From: Candidatus Woesearchaeota archaeon
Lineage (GTDB): Archaea; Nanobdellota; Nanobdellia; Woesearchaeales; SM23-78
DNA length: 64,000 bases
Assembly (NCBI GenBank): GCA_016933095.1
Contig: JAFGBP010000042.1
Coordinates: 1 to 64,000, forward strand
Direction of reading: 5' to 3'
Under the pieces are notes generated by a model that was given only the letters and a program-made list of their open reading frames with translations, ran no database searches and was not told the DNA's origin. The translations under genes were made by a program, and so were the position numbers. Below, piece after piece: positions 53,113 to 61,730 of the stretch (within the stretch, counting starts at the first letter, position 1; each line of letters starts with the position of its first letter).

Positions 53113-53706
53113 TTATTTCTTCTTAAGTCCCTGAGTAATCCGATTGAGCTCGTTCACGTTCTCTGTGAAGACAGGCAACACCTTGGCAAATACGCGCTCC
53201 ATGGCCTTGATCTCGGCCCCGACCGCCAAAATGTTCTTGTCATACTCGCCGACCTTCCCAATGATGGCTTGGTGGAGCTTGTCAAAGCTCTCCTGCAAGG
53301 TGTCGATGCGCTGGTTGATCTTGATAATCTTGGAATCCACCTCACCCTTCCAATCCATGAGTCCCGAGAAGTCTTTGGAGACAGCGTTCCATTTCTCCTC
53401 GACGATGCTCTCTATCATCTCATCTATCTGCTCATCCATGGGCTCGTCAGCGCCCACGGCTCCCGCAGCATCGGGAGGAGGAGGCTCATCAGGCCCGCCC
53501 ATAGGCGCGCTTCCCATGTCAGGGACTGGAGATCCTGGAGCAGCGCCTCCGACCAGATCTGCCTGGTTGAGAGCATCAAATATCTGTGTAGAACTATAGC
53601 CGTTCCTCTGAAGGGCCTGGACGATTTGGTTGTTGTCAAAACCTCTAGATCTTAAAGTCTTCACCTGGTCCACTGGAAGGTCTGAAGGCCTATTGAATGA
53701 TGCCAA
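53113..53706 (-). CDS. Helical-module and coiled-coil cytoplasmic protein (197 aa)
   Basis: TTG start at 53706 with AGGTG 8 bp before. The N-terminus holds two UBA-like helical repeats (VKTLRSRGFDNNQIVQALQRNGYSSTQIFDAL), then a Pro/Gly linker and a long coiled coil (DEMIESIVEEKWNAV...NELNRITQGLKKK). It could be a FlaC/D/E-like adaptor of the archaeal pilus or archaellum base, given the neighbouring ATPase; this is inference. The helical repeat also occurs in the giant surface protein tail. Confidence 0.7.
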   Translation of the reverse strand: MASFNRPSDLPVDQVKTLRSRGFDNNQIVQALQRNGYSSTQIFDALNQADLVGGAAPGSPVPDMGSAPMGGPDEPPPPDAAGAVGADEPMDEQIDEMIESIVEEKWNAVSKDFSGLMDWKGEVDSKIIKINQRIDTLQESFDKLHQAIIGKVGEYDKNILAVGAEIKAMERVFAKVLPVFTENVNELNRITQGLKKK

Positions 53707-53804
53707 TTATGAAACACCTCTTGTTTTCCACCATGCGTGGAAAGTTTTCCCTCTTAACAAGTCATCTTGATTTATCGGGTATATAAAATTTTTGATGTTG
53801 CAAG

Positions 53805-53928
53805 GGGTGCGTCCAGAAAGGCCGCCTCGCGTAGTCTGATGGTGATTTGTAGAGATGCGTCTACACTCGTTTGCAACACGAAAGAAAGGATGCGGACGAA
53901 GCGCGGCCAGGAGACTCTGGACGCACCC
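53805..53928 (-). mobile_element. Structured repeat element, copy G
   Basis: Ends GGGTGCGTCCAGA on both strands (inverted repeat), inner helix GGCCGC/GCGGCC, and exact 11-bp flanking direct repeats GATGTTGCAAG at 53794-53804 and 53929-53939. The GCCGAGTCTAG core is not well kept. It lies between two same-direction coiled-coil genes, 15 bp from the stop of the second. Confidence 0.9.
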
Positions 53929-53942
53929 GATGTTGCAAGTTC

Positions 53943-54548
53943 CTATCTTCGCCTGCGAACAGGAGGTTTTGCACGCACCCTCTGGGCAACGGCTAGGCGA
54001 GGAGCAGGCTTGGAAGCAGAAGATGATTCCGACTTTGGAGCTGTTGAAGCCGGAGAACCAACAGGCGAATCATCAAAAGAAGAAGGTAGCGTCCTTAATA
54101 TTATTCCTTTCTCCTCGATTAGGCGATCAAACTCCTTCCTTGTCAGGAACTCCATAGGCTGCCACATGTCAAGGTAGCGCTCAATCACTTTGAACTCCTC
54201 TTTCTTCGTGAGGTTCTTCATCTCATTGTTAATCAGCATGAGCTTGTCCATGATGTCCTTTAGCTCGTGCTTTAGGTCTAGGATGTCATCGTTTATCATC
54301 TTCAAGTCTTTGGAAAGGCCTCTCTCCAGCTCTATCATGCCGCCCTCGGAGACCTGGCTCTTGTTCCTCATCAGCACGAACCGCTCTTCAAGAATCCTTA
54401 AGTTGGCACCTATAGTGTTCACGTCTTTCCCCATCTTCTCGAAGGCATCCATGGTAGCAGGCATCTTCTTTACGGGCTTAGCGCTTGGCCTTTGCGGTGG
54501 AGGCGGAGGCACTCCTGCCATTGGAGGAGGCGGGATATTCTGGTTCAT
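53943..54548 (-). CDS. Pro-rich, coiled-coil cytoplasmic protein (201 aa)
   Basis: The N-terminus is Pro-rich (IPPPPMAGVPPPPPQRP), then a long coiled coil (MGKDVNTIGANLRILEERFVLMRN... LKHELKDIMDKLMLINNEM) and a short conserved-looking end VIERYLDMWQPMEFLTRKEFDRLIEEKG, and a basic disordered tail ending RRRR. It faces away from the ATPase gene at 55020. A partner of the pilus-type machinery is plausible, comparable to FlaD/E-like subunits, but not proven. Confidence 0.68.
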   Translation of the reverse strand: MNQNIPPPPMAGVPPPPPQRPSAKPVKKMPATMDAFEKMGKDVNTIGANLRILEERFVLMRNKSQVSEGGMIELERGLSKDLKMINDDILDLKHELKDIMDKLMLINNEMKNLTKKEEFKVIERYLDMWQPMEFLTRKEFDRLIEEKGIILRTLPSSFDDSPVGSPASTAPKSESSSASKPAPRLAVAQRVRAKPPVRRRR

Positions 54549-54598
54549 GATAGTATCGACTCCTGGATTCAGAGTATTTAATATTTTTGGAAAAGAGA

Positions 54599-54815
54599 GG
54601 CTCTGTCAAAATCTCTCGTAGCCCGCTGCTACCGCTCATCAATAACGTCCTCGAGCCGAGTCTAGTCTGACCGCATGGCATTTCGTAGGCGCAGCCAGGG
54701 GCTACTTCTCTCGTAGCCCGCTGCTACCGCTCATCAATAACGTCCTCGAGCCGAGTCTAGTCTGACAGCATGGCATTTCGTAGGCGCAGCCAGGGGCTAC
54801 TCTTTGAACAGAGCC
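54599..54815 (+). mobile_element. Structured repeat element, copy H with an internal 95-bp duplication
   Basis: Ends GGCTCTGTCAAAA and TTTGAACAGAGCC. Between them the unit beginning TCTCTCGTAGCCCG is present twice (54612 and 54707) with a 95-bp period and one difference found; each unit has its own inner helix GTAGCCC/GGGCTAC and core GCCGAGTCTAG. Flanks GGAAAAGAGA and GGAAAAGCGA match in 9 of 10 positions. Confidence 0.88.
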
Positions 54816-54861
54816 GGAAAAGCGAAGGCTTTTCCAGACAAAGAACGAAGTTCTGCTCTGG
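54816..54861. repeat. Two adjoining hairpins upstream of the pilus ATPase
   Basis: GGAAAAGC-GAAG-GCTTTTCC (54816-54835) and CCAGACAAAGAAC-GAA-GTTCTGCTCTGG (54834-54861). The second resembles the tRNA-end hairpins (AGACAA before and GCTCT after the inner helix). The first overlaps the right-hand flanking repeat of element H. After them comes a TATA box near 54902-54912 (GATTTATATAATC) for the 55020 gene. Confidence 0.55.
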
Positions 54862-55019
54862 GAAAAAATGATGTCAAAAGACGTCAGAAGAGGGGCAAAA
54901 GATTTATATAATCTCAAGCTCAGGAGAGAGATATCAGTTAGCTTTAGCTATAACATCGCTGGGCTGACGGAAAAGAAGAGGAAAAGGGAAAATTAACAGC
55001 AAAAGAGGTTGGAACTAGA

Positions 55020-57335
55020 TTGGTTGATGATAAGGAAGGCAGGAAGCCAGGCATACCTTACAGGATCGACCATGTGGGAGAAGACACTATCCTGAAGGTA
55101 GACTGCGAGAAGCTGAACACCATCCCTTCCATAGAGGACAATGCCAACATCATGTCTTTCGTGGTCGAGAGGCTCATCGAGAACAAGGCCGCGACAAAGA
55201 TCGTCTTCAGCCAGAAACGCGAGTACGAGTATGACTATGCTCAGACGAGGATCCTTGCAGAGCTAGCCTCAGTCTACAACAAGCTGATCAAGCAGAAGGA
55301 GCTCTTCAGCTACGAGAACCTTAACATGAAGCTGCGAAGCCGCGAGGCTGCCAGGTTCTACACCCAGATCCACAACCTGATATTCGATGTCTTGAAGAAG
55401 GACCCGGCGACCGCGTACGTCGAGCTCCGTCGGATGTATAGGCATGAGAAGATACTCTTCGAATCCGAGGAGAAGGAGAGGGGGCAGAGCATAGAGTCAT
55501 ACAAGCTCTTCACGCACACCCTTGCTTATTTCATAGAGGAGCTTGACAAGACAAGACTCATTACTATCCTAAAGCCTTACCTGGCAGGCCACAAGCCTTA
55601 TGACAGGGAAGTGTACAGGAAGATATTCACCCCTAACATCAAGCCTGATTTCTTGTTCACAAAACTCATGGCTACCTATCCCAAAGGTGCGGTGGAGCTT
55701 GACAACTACAAGATCGGTCAGAGTGAGGTCGTGATCTTTGAGCTCGAAGACAACGTCCAGTACCTCTATCACATAACTCCTCCGGAATTCAAGCTGAAAG
55801 AGGAGCATTACGAGATCCTAGACATTGCGAGGAACATAATCTCTGAGCACAAGCCAACGAGGCAGGAGTTCATAGACCCTACGAGGATGAGGGAGGTATT
55901 CTTCAACGTAGGCCAGGACTTGATTGAAGAGCTTTCAGGGTATCGCAAGGTTAAGATAACTCCGGATGAGATCAAGGATCTCACGATGATACTTATCAGG
56001 TACACTGTCGGATTCGGCCTGATAGAAGTGCTTCTCGAGGATCCGAAGATTCAAGATATAACATTCAACAGCCCTGCAGGGCAGAGCACGATATTCCTCG
56101 TCCACCAGGACTTCGGAGAGTGCAAGACTAACATAATACCGACGATCCCTGACAGCGAGAGCTGGGCGTCGAAGCTCAGGATGATAAGCGGCCGTCCCTT
56201 GGATGAGGCCAACCCGATCCTTGATACTGAGATCGAGATCCCGGGCGTAGCAAGGGCGAGGATCGGAGTGATAGCTCCGCCGCTGAACCCTTTCGGGATC
56301 GCTTATGCTTTCAGAAGGCACAGGGACAAGCCCTGGACCCTTCCGTTGTTCATCAAGAGCAGGATGATAAGCACGCTGGCTGCCGGCCTCATCAGCTTCA
56401 TAGTCGACGGCAACAGGACTATACTCGTTGCGGGGACTAGGAGCGCGGGAAAGACCAGCGTCGTTGGCAGCCTGCTCGTAGAGATTATGAGGAAGTACAG
56501 GATCATAACAATTGAGGATACGTTGGAGCTTCCTACTGACAGCCTGCGGGCCATGGGATACAATATCCAGCCGATGAAGGTGGCAAGTGCCTTCACGAAA
56601 GGCACTACAGAAGTGCCTGCAGATGAAGGTATCAGGACAACCTTGAGACTTGGAGATTCGGCCCTTATTGTTGGAGAGGTAAGGAGTACGGAAGCAGCTG
56701 CGCTATATGAGGCCATGAGGGTCGGCGCTCTTGCTAACGTAGTCGCCGGTACGATCCATGGTGACAGCCCTTATGGAGTGTTCGACAGGGTAGTAAACGA
56801 CCTCAAAGTCCCTAAGACCAGCTTCAAAGCGACAGACATAATAATAGTCTCTAATCCTATCAGGAGCCCTGACGGAATACACAAGTGGAGGAGGGTGACG
56901 CAGATCACCGAGGTCCGGAAGGAATGGGAAGACGATCCGCTGCGGGAGAAGGGTTTTGTCGACCTCATGAAATATGACTCGAAGACAGACCAGCTAGAAC
57001 CGACCGATGACCTGATAAACGGAGACAGCGACATTCTCAAGGCCATTGCCGGAAACGTGCGCGAGTGGGCCGGCAGTTGGGATGCTGTCTGGGAGAACAT
57101 AACCCTCCGCGCAGACATGAAGACCGCAATTGTGAAGGCTGCAGAGGAGGAGAACAACCCTGACCTTCTAGAGGCTCCTTTTGTCATCAAGTGCAACGAT
57201 TACTTCCATAAGATATCAGAGAAGGTGAGAGCCAGGTATGGCAAGCTTGACAGCGAGAGGATACTCTTCGAATGGAAGGAGTGGCTGAAGAAAGAGCTTA
57301 AAGCCAAGCAATCTAAGAAATCGTTTGAGAGATGA
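55020..57335 (+). CDS. Type II/IV secretion-type ATPase, archaeal pilus or archaellum family
   Basis: A 771-residue GspE/FlaI/CpaF-like ATPase. Walker A GTRSAGKTS is near residue 470, Walker B LIVGEVRSTEA near 550 and the His box GTIHGDSPYGVFDRV near 577. A long N-terminal region (1-280) exceeds that of FlaI, a feature of archaeal pilus ATPases. TTG start follows GAGGT. It powers assembly of a pilus or secretion of pilin-like proteins through the platform protein encoded 75 bp downstream. Confidence 0.92.
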   Translation: MVDDKEGRKPGIPYRIDHVGEDTILKVDCEKLNTIPSIEDNANIMSFVVERLIENKAATKIVFSQKREYEYDYAQTRILAELASVYNKLIKQKELFSYENLNMKLRSREAARFYTQIHNLIFDVLKKDPATAYVELRRMYRHEKILFESEEKERGQSIESYKLFTHTLAYFIEELDKTRLITILKPYLAGHKPYDREVYRKIFTPNIKPDFLFTKLMATYPKGAVELDNYKIGQSEVVIFELEDNVQYLYHITPPEFKLKEEHYEILDIARNIISEHKPTRQEFIDPTRMREVFFNVGQDLIEELSGYRKVKITPDEIKDLTMILIRYTVGFGLIEVLLEDPKIQDITFNSPAGQSTIFLVHQDFGECKTNIIPTIPDSESWASKLRMISGRPLDEANPILDTEIEIPGVARARIGVIAPPLNPFGIAYAFRRHRDKPWTLPLFIKSRMISTLAAGLISFIVDGNRTILVAGTRSAGKTSVVGSLLVEIMRKYRIITIEDTLELPTDSLRAMGYNIQPMKVASAFTKGTTEVPADEGIRTTLRLGDSALIVGEVRSTEAAALYEAMRVGALANVVAGTIHGDSPYGVFDRVVNDLKVPKTSFKATDIIIVSNPIRSPDGIHKWRRVTQITEVRKEWEDDPLREKGFVDLMKYDSKTDQLEPTDDLINGDSDILKAIAGNVREWAGSWDAVWENITLRADMKTAIVKAAEEENNPDLLEAPFVIKCNDYFHKISEKVRARYGKLDSERILFEWKEWLKKELKAKQSKKSFER

Positions 57336-57409
57336 AATACCGACGAGATATGCATAAGAGACACTATCAAGATACTCGAATACCAGGAAACACAGGACTG
57401 ATTTGAAAA

Positions 57410-59683
57410 ATGCCTTTTGAGAACATGGATGAGCTTCGGAAGAAGTATGAGAGCAAGCTAAAGGGCAGTTTCGGCGAAGAGCCGGGATTCAGCTCGAAGA
57501 AAAAGAAGGATAAGTCTGGCGGAGAGCCAGATGCAGATGATGATCAGAGCTATATCTCAAGTGATTATTACAATTTCAAGAAAGAGAGTGTGCCTGCCCA
57601 CTTCACGCTTTATGAGAAGGCGTGCAACCTGGCAGAGCAGGTCCTCAAGATCGAGCCTGACAAGGCTAAGATTGCCGAGATGAAAGAGGCCATAGAGACC
57701 TGCCACCTGCAGATCACTCCTGCCGGCGCGACGAGCTTCTCCATCCTCATGCCGCTCATCATTGCCCTTGTCACAATAACCCTCACTTATCTTGTTCCCG
57801 CACTTCTCTACCCTGGCAAGGAGAGCATGTTCTTTGTTGTATTCTCTCTCTTTGTGGGGCTCGGCATGATACTGCCGCTGCAGAAGCTCCCTTTCTTCCT
57901 TGCGAACAGCTGGAGGATGAAGGCAAGCAACCAGATGGTGCTGTGCGTGTTCTACGTCGTCACGTACATGAGGCACACGAGCAATCTGGAGCGGGCTATC
58001 AGCTTCGCATCAGACCACCTGACCCCTCCCTTGTCGCTCGACCTGAAGAAGGTACTCTGGGATGTCGAGAGCGAGAAGTTCAGCAGCCTGAAGGAGAGCC
58101 TTGATGAATACCTCCAGACATGGAGGAAGTTCAACATGGAGTTCGTCGAGGCCATACACCTCATTGAGTCCTCGCTCTACGAGTCGAGCGAGACGAGAAG
58201 GCTGAACGCGCTTGATAAGTCCTTGAACGTCATCCTTGACGAGACCTATGAGAAGATGCTCCACTACGCCCACAACCTGAAAGGGCCTCTCTCAGCGCTT
58301 CACATGCTTGGCATCATCCTTCCCATCCTCGGCCTTGTCATCCTGCCATTGATGGTGAGCTTCATGCCCGAAGTGAAGTGGTATCATCTCGTCTCGCTCT
58401 ACAACTTTGTGCTTCCGGCGCTCGTGCTCTTGCTATCGAAGAGCATCTTGTCGACAAGGCCTACAGGATACGGAGATACGGACATCTCAGAGAGCAATCC
58501 TGAGCTCCGCAAGTACAGGTACATCCTGATACCTATCGGGAAGCTGGAGATAAAGATAAGCCCGCTCATAGTCGCAGTGATAGTGTTCGGGATCCTTTTC
58601 CTCATCGGGACGTTCCCTCTAATACTCCATGCATCCAATCCTGATTTTGACATAGTGCTTACTGCAAAGGGCCTAAAGCAGATATCCACTATCAATGATC
58701 CTGAGGCAACGCATTACTTCCTGGGATACAGGAACGAGATAATCGCAGGCACTGTGACTGACACTCGCATCGGTCCGTTCGGCCTCGGTGCCTTGATCCT
58801 CAGCATTGTCTTCGTCGTGGCGTTCGGAGTTAGTACAGGTCTTTATTACAGCCTCAAGAGCAAGAACGTGATTAAGATTCGGGATCAGTCGAAGAAGCTT
58901 GAGCAGGAGTTCGCCGCCGCCCTCTTCCAGCTAGGCAACCGTCTGGGAGATGGCCTTCCCGCAGAGATTGCGTTCAACAAGGCTGCGGAAGTAATGGAGG
59001 GGACTGTGAGCGGCAAGTTCTTTGAGCAGGTAAGCATGAACATAACCAAGCTTGGCATGAATGTCGAGCAGGCCGTCTTCGACGAGAAGAAGGGAGCGCT
59101 CATCTATTATCCTTCGAATCTCATCGAGAGCAGCATGAAGGTGCTCGTTGAGAGCAGCAAGAAGGGTCCTATGGTAGCGAGCCAGGCTCTTATCAACGTC
59201 TCTGAATACATCAAGCAGATCCACAGGGTCGATGAGAGGCTAAAGGATCTCATGGCTGACATCATCAGCGACATGAGGAGCCAGATCAAGTTTCTGACGC
59301 CTGCCATCGCCGGCATCGTCGTCGGGATCACCAGCATGATCACCCAGATAATCGGGAACCTGTCCAGGAGGCTCGGCGAGTTGGCTACTGAGGCAAGCCA
59401 GGCCGGGAATGTAGGCGCCGGAACGAGCCTGCTGTCTATGTTCGGGACTGGAGTCCCGACTTATTTCTTCCAGATAATGGTAGGCATGTATGTCTTCGAG
59501 ATTACTTTCATAATGACCCTGATGATCAACGGCATAGAGAACGGGAGCGACAAGCTAAGCGAGAAGTACATGCTCGGATCCAATCTAAAGAACACAATCT
59601 TGACATATGCTTTCATCACTCTTGCTGTTTCGATACTGTTCAACATGGTCGCGGGTTCGATCCTTTCCAGCATGCAGGGATGA
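57410..59683 (+). CDS. Type II secretion F-type membrane platform protein (TadB/TadC-FlaJ-like)
   Basis: 757 residues with two T2SF domains, each a cytoplasmic helical part followed by two or more transmembrane helices (near 110-160, 310-350, 390-410, 455-475, 625-650, 690-715, 735-755). Cytoplasmic N-terminus is acidic/basic (RKKYESKLKGSFGEEP). It is the membrane partner of the ATPase upstream. Together they form the minimal core of an archaeal type IV pilus-like system; prepilin peptidase and obvious pilins are not in the window. Confidence 0.92.
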   Translation: MPFENMDELRKKYESKLKGSFGEEPGFSSKKKKDKSGGEPDADDDQSYISSDYYNFKKESVPAHFTLYEKACNLAEQVLKIEPDKAKIAEMKEAIETCHLQITPAGATSFSILMPLIIALVTITLTYLVPALLYPGKESMFFVVFSLFVGLGMILPLQKLPFFLANSWRMKASNQMVLCVFYVVTYMRHTSNLERAISFASDHLTPPLSLDLKKVLWDVESEKFSSLKESLDEYLQTWRKFNMEFVEAIHLIESSLYESSETRRLNALDKSLNVILDETYEKMLHYAHNLKGPLSALHMLGIILPILGLVILPLMVSFMPEVKWYHLVSLYNFVLPALVLLLSKSILSTRPTGYGDTDISESNPELRKYRYILIPIGKLEIKISPLIVAVIVFGILFLIGTFPLILHASNPDFDIVLTAKGLKQISTINDPEATHYFLGYRNEIIAGTVTDTRIGPFGLGALILSIVFVVAFGVSTGLYYSLKSKNVIKIRDQSKKLEQEFAAALFQLGNRLGDGLPAEIAFNKAAEVMEGTVSGKFFEQVSMNITKLGMNVEQAVFDEKKGALIYYPSNLIESSMKVLVESSKKGPMVASQALINVSEYIKQIHRVDERLKDLMADIISDMRSQIKFLTPAIAGIVVGITSMITQIIGNLSRRLGELATEASQAGNVGAGTSLLSMFGTGVPTYFFQIMVGMYVFEITFIMTLMINGIENGSDKLSEKYMLGSNLKNTILTYAFITLAVSILFNMVAGSILSSMQG

Positions 59684-59709
59684 GGGTTTTGATAGATGTC
59701 ATTGTTTGA

Positions 59710-59857
59710 GGGCTCTGCAGAAAAAGTGCCGCGGGGGAATCTTCGATTCCTCGTGCCAGAAAAACCTTTTTTTCCCGGCGCCTAGCGTGGTCTGCAGTTC
59801 AACAGCCGGCAGCAAAAGACTCTGTGGCTGCAACCAATGAGGGGTCGAACAGAGCCC
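59710..59857 (-). mobile_element. Structured repeat element, copy I (diverged)
   Basis: Bounded by GGGCTCTG / CAGAGCCC. On the minus strand it contains TGTTGAACTGCAGACCACGC, matching the conserved right-hand part of copies D and G, but the inner part is expanded by other hairpins (GGGGAATC-TTC-GATTCCTC). No clear flanking duplication. The remaining bases up to 60007 show nothing recognisable. Confidence 0.65.
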
Positions 59858-60007
59858 GGCATGAAAGAAATTCTACAGGGCCTTGTTGGAGACAGGGTCG
59901 ATAATGCAAAAAAATGCAAAGAACTAGGCTCTTAGGGAATCTTTTGCTTCACGTAGGAGGGATATGAGTTCTTCTTGCTAGTTTTCGGGCGAAGTCCACC
60001 CATCCTC

Positions 60008-60355
60008 TTATCTGTGGAGGATGTCGCAGAAGCATTTCATCTTATTGTACATGCATACAGGATAGGGGCTGTGCAAGTCAGAAAGGAGAATGCTGTTCAA
60101 TACTGTAAGCTGCTCGCAGACCTTCTTTCCTTTTGATGTAATCTTATACTTCCCGGCAGTATTCTTTGTTAGCAATCCTATGTGCGTAAGCTCTTTCAGC
60201 CGAGAGGCGAGAAGGGTTGGGTTTATCATCCTTTTGGAATACAGGAGCAGTTCATTGTAGCTCCGATTTTTCTCATTTACAAGCTCTATCAAAACAAGAG
60301 TGTATTTTTTTCCTATGAGCTTGTAAAAGCTGTTCCACACACAATCTTGAACCAT
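60008..60355 (-). CDS. HxlR-like winged-helix transcription regulator (115 aa)
   Basis: A winged helix with KKYTLVLIELVNEKNRSYNELLLYSKRMINPTLLASRLKELTHIGLL, the characteristic HxlR/ArsR-like recognition pattern, followed by a wing (KYKITSKGKKVCEQL). The C-terminus has a Cys-rich end (YPVCMYNKMKCFCDIL) that may sense redox or metal. Divergent from the hydrogenase-like operon about 265 bp away, so likely its regulator. Confidence 0.85.
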   Translation of the reverse strand: MVQDCVWNSFYKLIGKKYTLVLIELVNEKNRSYNELLLYSKRMINPTLLASRLKELTHIGLLTKNTAGKYKITSKGKKVCEQLTVLNSILLSDLHSPYPVCMYNKMKCFCDILHR

Positions 60356-60546
60356 GTATATCTGCCTTTCTCTCTGCCGTTCTCCCTTTTCAAAAAACGT
60401 GGATTCGTATTAAAAAAAAAAAAAAAAGTTGCCGCCATTTGTAATGGTATCGTTTCGTGAGCGCTTGGTTTTCTCCAAACACAACTAACTACAATATTGT
60501 GTAGTGCTACTTTAAAAACTTTTCTGCCTAGAAAAAGATAATAAGT

Positions 60547-60560
60547 GGATATATAAAGAG
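60547..60560 (+). promoter_or_regulatory. Promoter of the hydrogenase-like operon
   Basis: TGGATATATAAAGA, about 60-70 bp ahead of the TTG start at 60621. The intergenic region 60356-60620 also holds a run of A residues (60413-60427) and TGTGTAGTGCTAC-type short repeats, possible regulator sites, but no clear palindrome. Confidence 0.5.
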
Positions 60561-60620
60561 ATTCATGTATTTAGTAATATAGTTATAGATATTAGATTCA
60601 CAAAAGAGAGGTGCCCGCGC

Positions 60621-60788
60621 TTGTCGAAGAAAGAACAATGCAAAGCAATCATGGCAAAGCTTTTCGGTCCCGCTTCAGCCGCGTTAGTTGATAGCATGCC
60701 AGAAGATGAATGCGTTGCCAAATGCAAAGCAAAAGTGACTGCTTTCTTAGGAGCCGACAAGGCAAAGGAATTTGACTCAATAAGCTAG
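60621..60788 (+). CDS. Small Cys-containing protein preceding the hydrogenase genes (55 aa)
   Basis: TTG start with GAGAGGTG at 60607-60614. It encodes MSKKEQCKAIMAKLFGPASA...ECVAKCKAKVTAFLGADKAKEF, three cysteines (Cys7 and a CVAKC pair) in a helical protein. It sits 30 bp before the small subunit gene, so it is likely co-transcribed. Unknown function; small electron carrier or chaperone is speculation. Confidence 0.75.
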   Translation: MSKKEQCKAIMAKLFGPASAALVDSMPEDECVAKCKAKVTAFLGADKAKEFDSIS

Positions 60789-60818
60789 GAAGATAGGGAA
60801 AAAAGAGGATTAAAAAAC

Positions 60819-61712
60819 ATGGATTCTGGTCTGGAAATTCTTAATCTCATTTGGGTGCAAGGGCAAACCTGTGGCGGAGATTCCATGGCAATCATGGATA
60901 CAGAGCGGCCTGACCTTCTTACATTCCTCTCACAAAACAAAATAAAGCTGCTTTATCACCCCATTCTCCACCCAGTCGACGGACCAGAGGCAAAGAAACT
61001 CTTTGAAGACTGCAAGGAAGGAAGAACAAAAGTAGACATTTTCATATTCGAAGGCACAATCCCGACAAAAGAAGGATGCGGAGACTGGCCTGGAACCGAC
61101 ATTAAGACCCTTGTAAAAGACCTTGCGTCCAAAGCAGGAATCACGATCGCGCTAGGAACCTGCGCGTCGTTCGGAGGAATCCCTTCGGCGCCTCCCAACG
61201 AGTCAGGATCAGTAGGACTCCAATTTCACGGCCACAAGAAAGGCGGATGGCTGGGAGAGAACTACATCTCAGAGCAAGGCGCTCCCGTCATAAATATTCC
61301 TGGATGCCCTGCACACCCAGACTGGATCATAAGAACAATTCAAGCTTTTGTGTTGGAAAAGCCAGTCATTTTGGACGACTACAACAGGCCCAAAGACTTT
61401 TTCGAGGAGAAAGCCCACAGAGGATGCAAGCAATGCGAGTTTCACGAGCGAGGGCTGTGGGCAGAGGAGTTCACAGAGACAGGATGCCTGGCAGCAAAGC
61501 TTGGATGCAAGGGAAGGACCACGAACGCAGACTGCAACGTGAGGCTCTGGAACGGCGTTTCCTCCTGCACCAGGAGCGGAGCCCCGTGCATAGGCTGCTG
61601 CGATCCAGGATTCCCCATCTCAATGACACCCTTCAACAAGGAAACCTTAAACCTGCCAGAGGACGTCAGATCCCTTGCGAATGAGAAGAAAAAGATCCTA
61701 TACGGAGATTAA
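60819..61712 (+). CDS. [NiFe]-hydrogenase small subunit-like protein
   Basis: The N-terminal proximal-cluster region reads VWQ-like WVQGQTCGGDSM: Cys18 is followed by Asp21 where a second Cys is usual. Other cluster-region cysteines are present (GTCASFGG, IPGCPAHPDW, and CKQC, GC, CIGCC near the end). No Tat signal, so the enzyme is cytosolic or peripheral. Cys-3/Asp-1 ligation of the proximal cluster is known for actinobacterial-type (group 1h) uptake hydrogenases. It transfers electrons from the NiFe site. Followed by the large subunit 18 bp later. Confidence 0.88.
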   Translation: MDSGLEILNLIWVQGQTCGGDSMAIMDTERPDLLTFLSQNKIKLLYHPILHPVDGPEAKKLFEDCKEGRTKVDIFIFEGTIPTKEGCGDWPGTDIKTLVKDLASKAGITIALGTCASFGGIPSAPPNESGSVGLQFHGHKKGGWLGENYISEQGAPVINIPGCPAHPDWIIRTIQAFVLEKPVILDDYNRPKDFFEEKAHRGCKQCEFHERGLWAEEFTETGCLAAKLGCKGRTTNADCNVRLWNGVSSCTRSGAPCIGCCDPGFPISMTPFNKETLNLPEDVRSLANEKKKILYGD

Positions 61713-61730
61713 TATCATGGAGACGATGAG

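Noticed and set aside
59858..60007. Possible further element or tRNA-end hairpin after copy I (GGAGACAGG ... GGCTCTTAGG)
   Set aside because: The arms do not form a consistent helix and the constant ACARYA/TNAG flanks are not both present.
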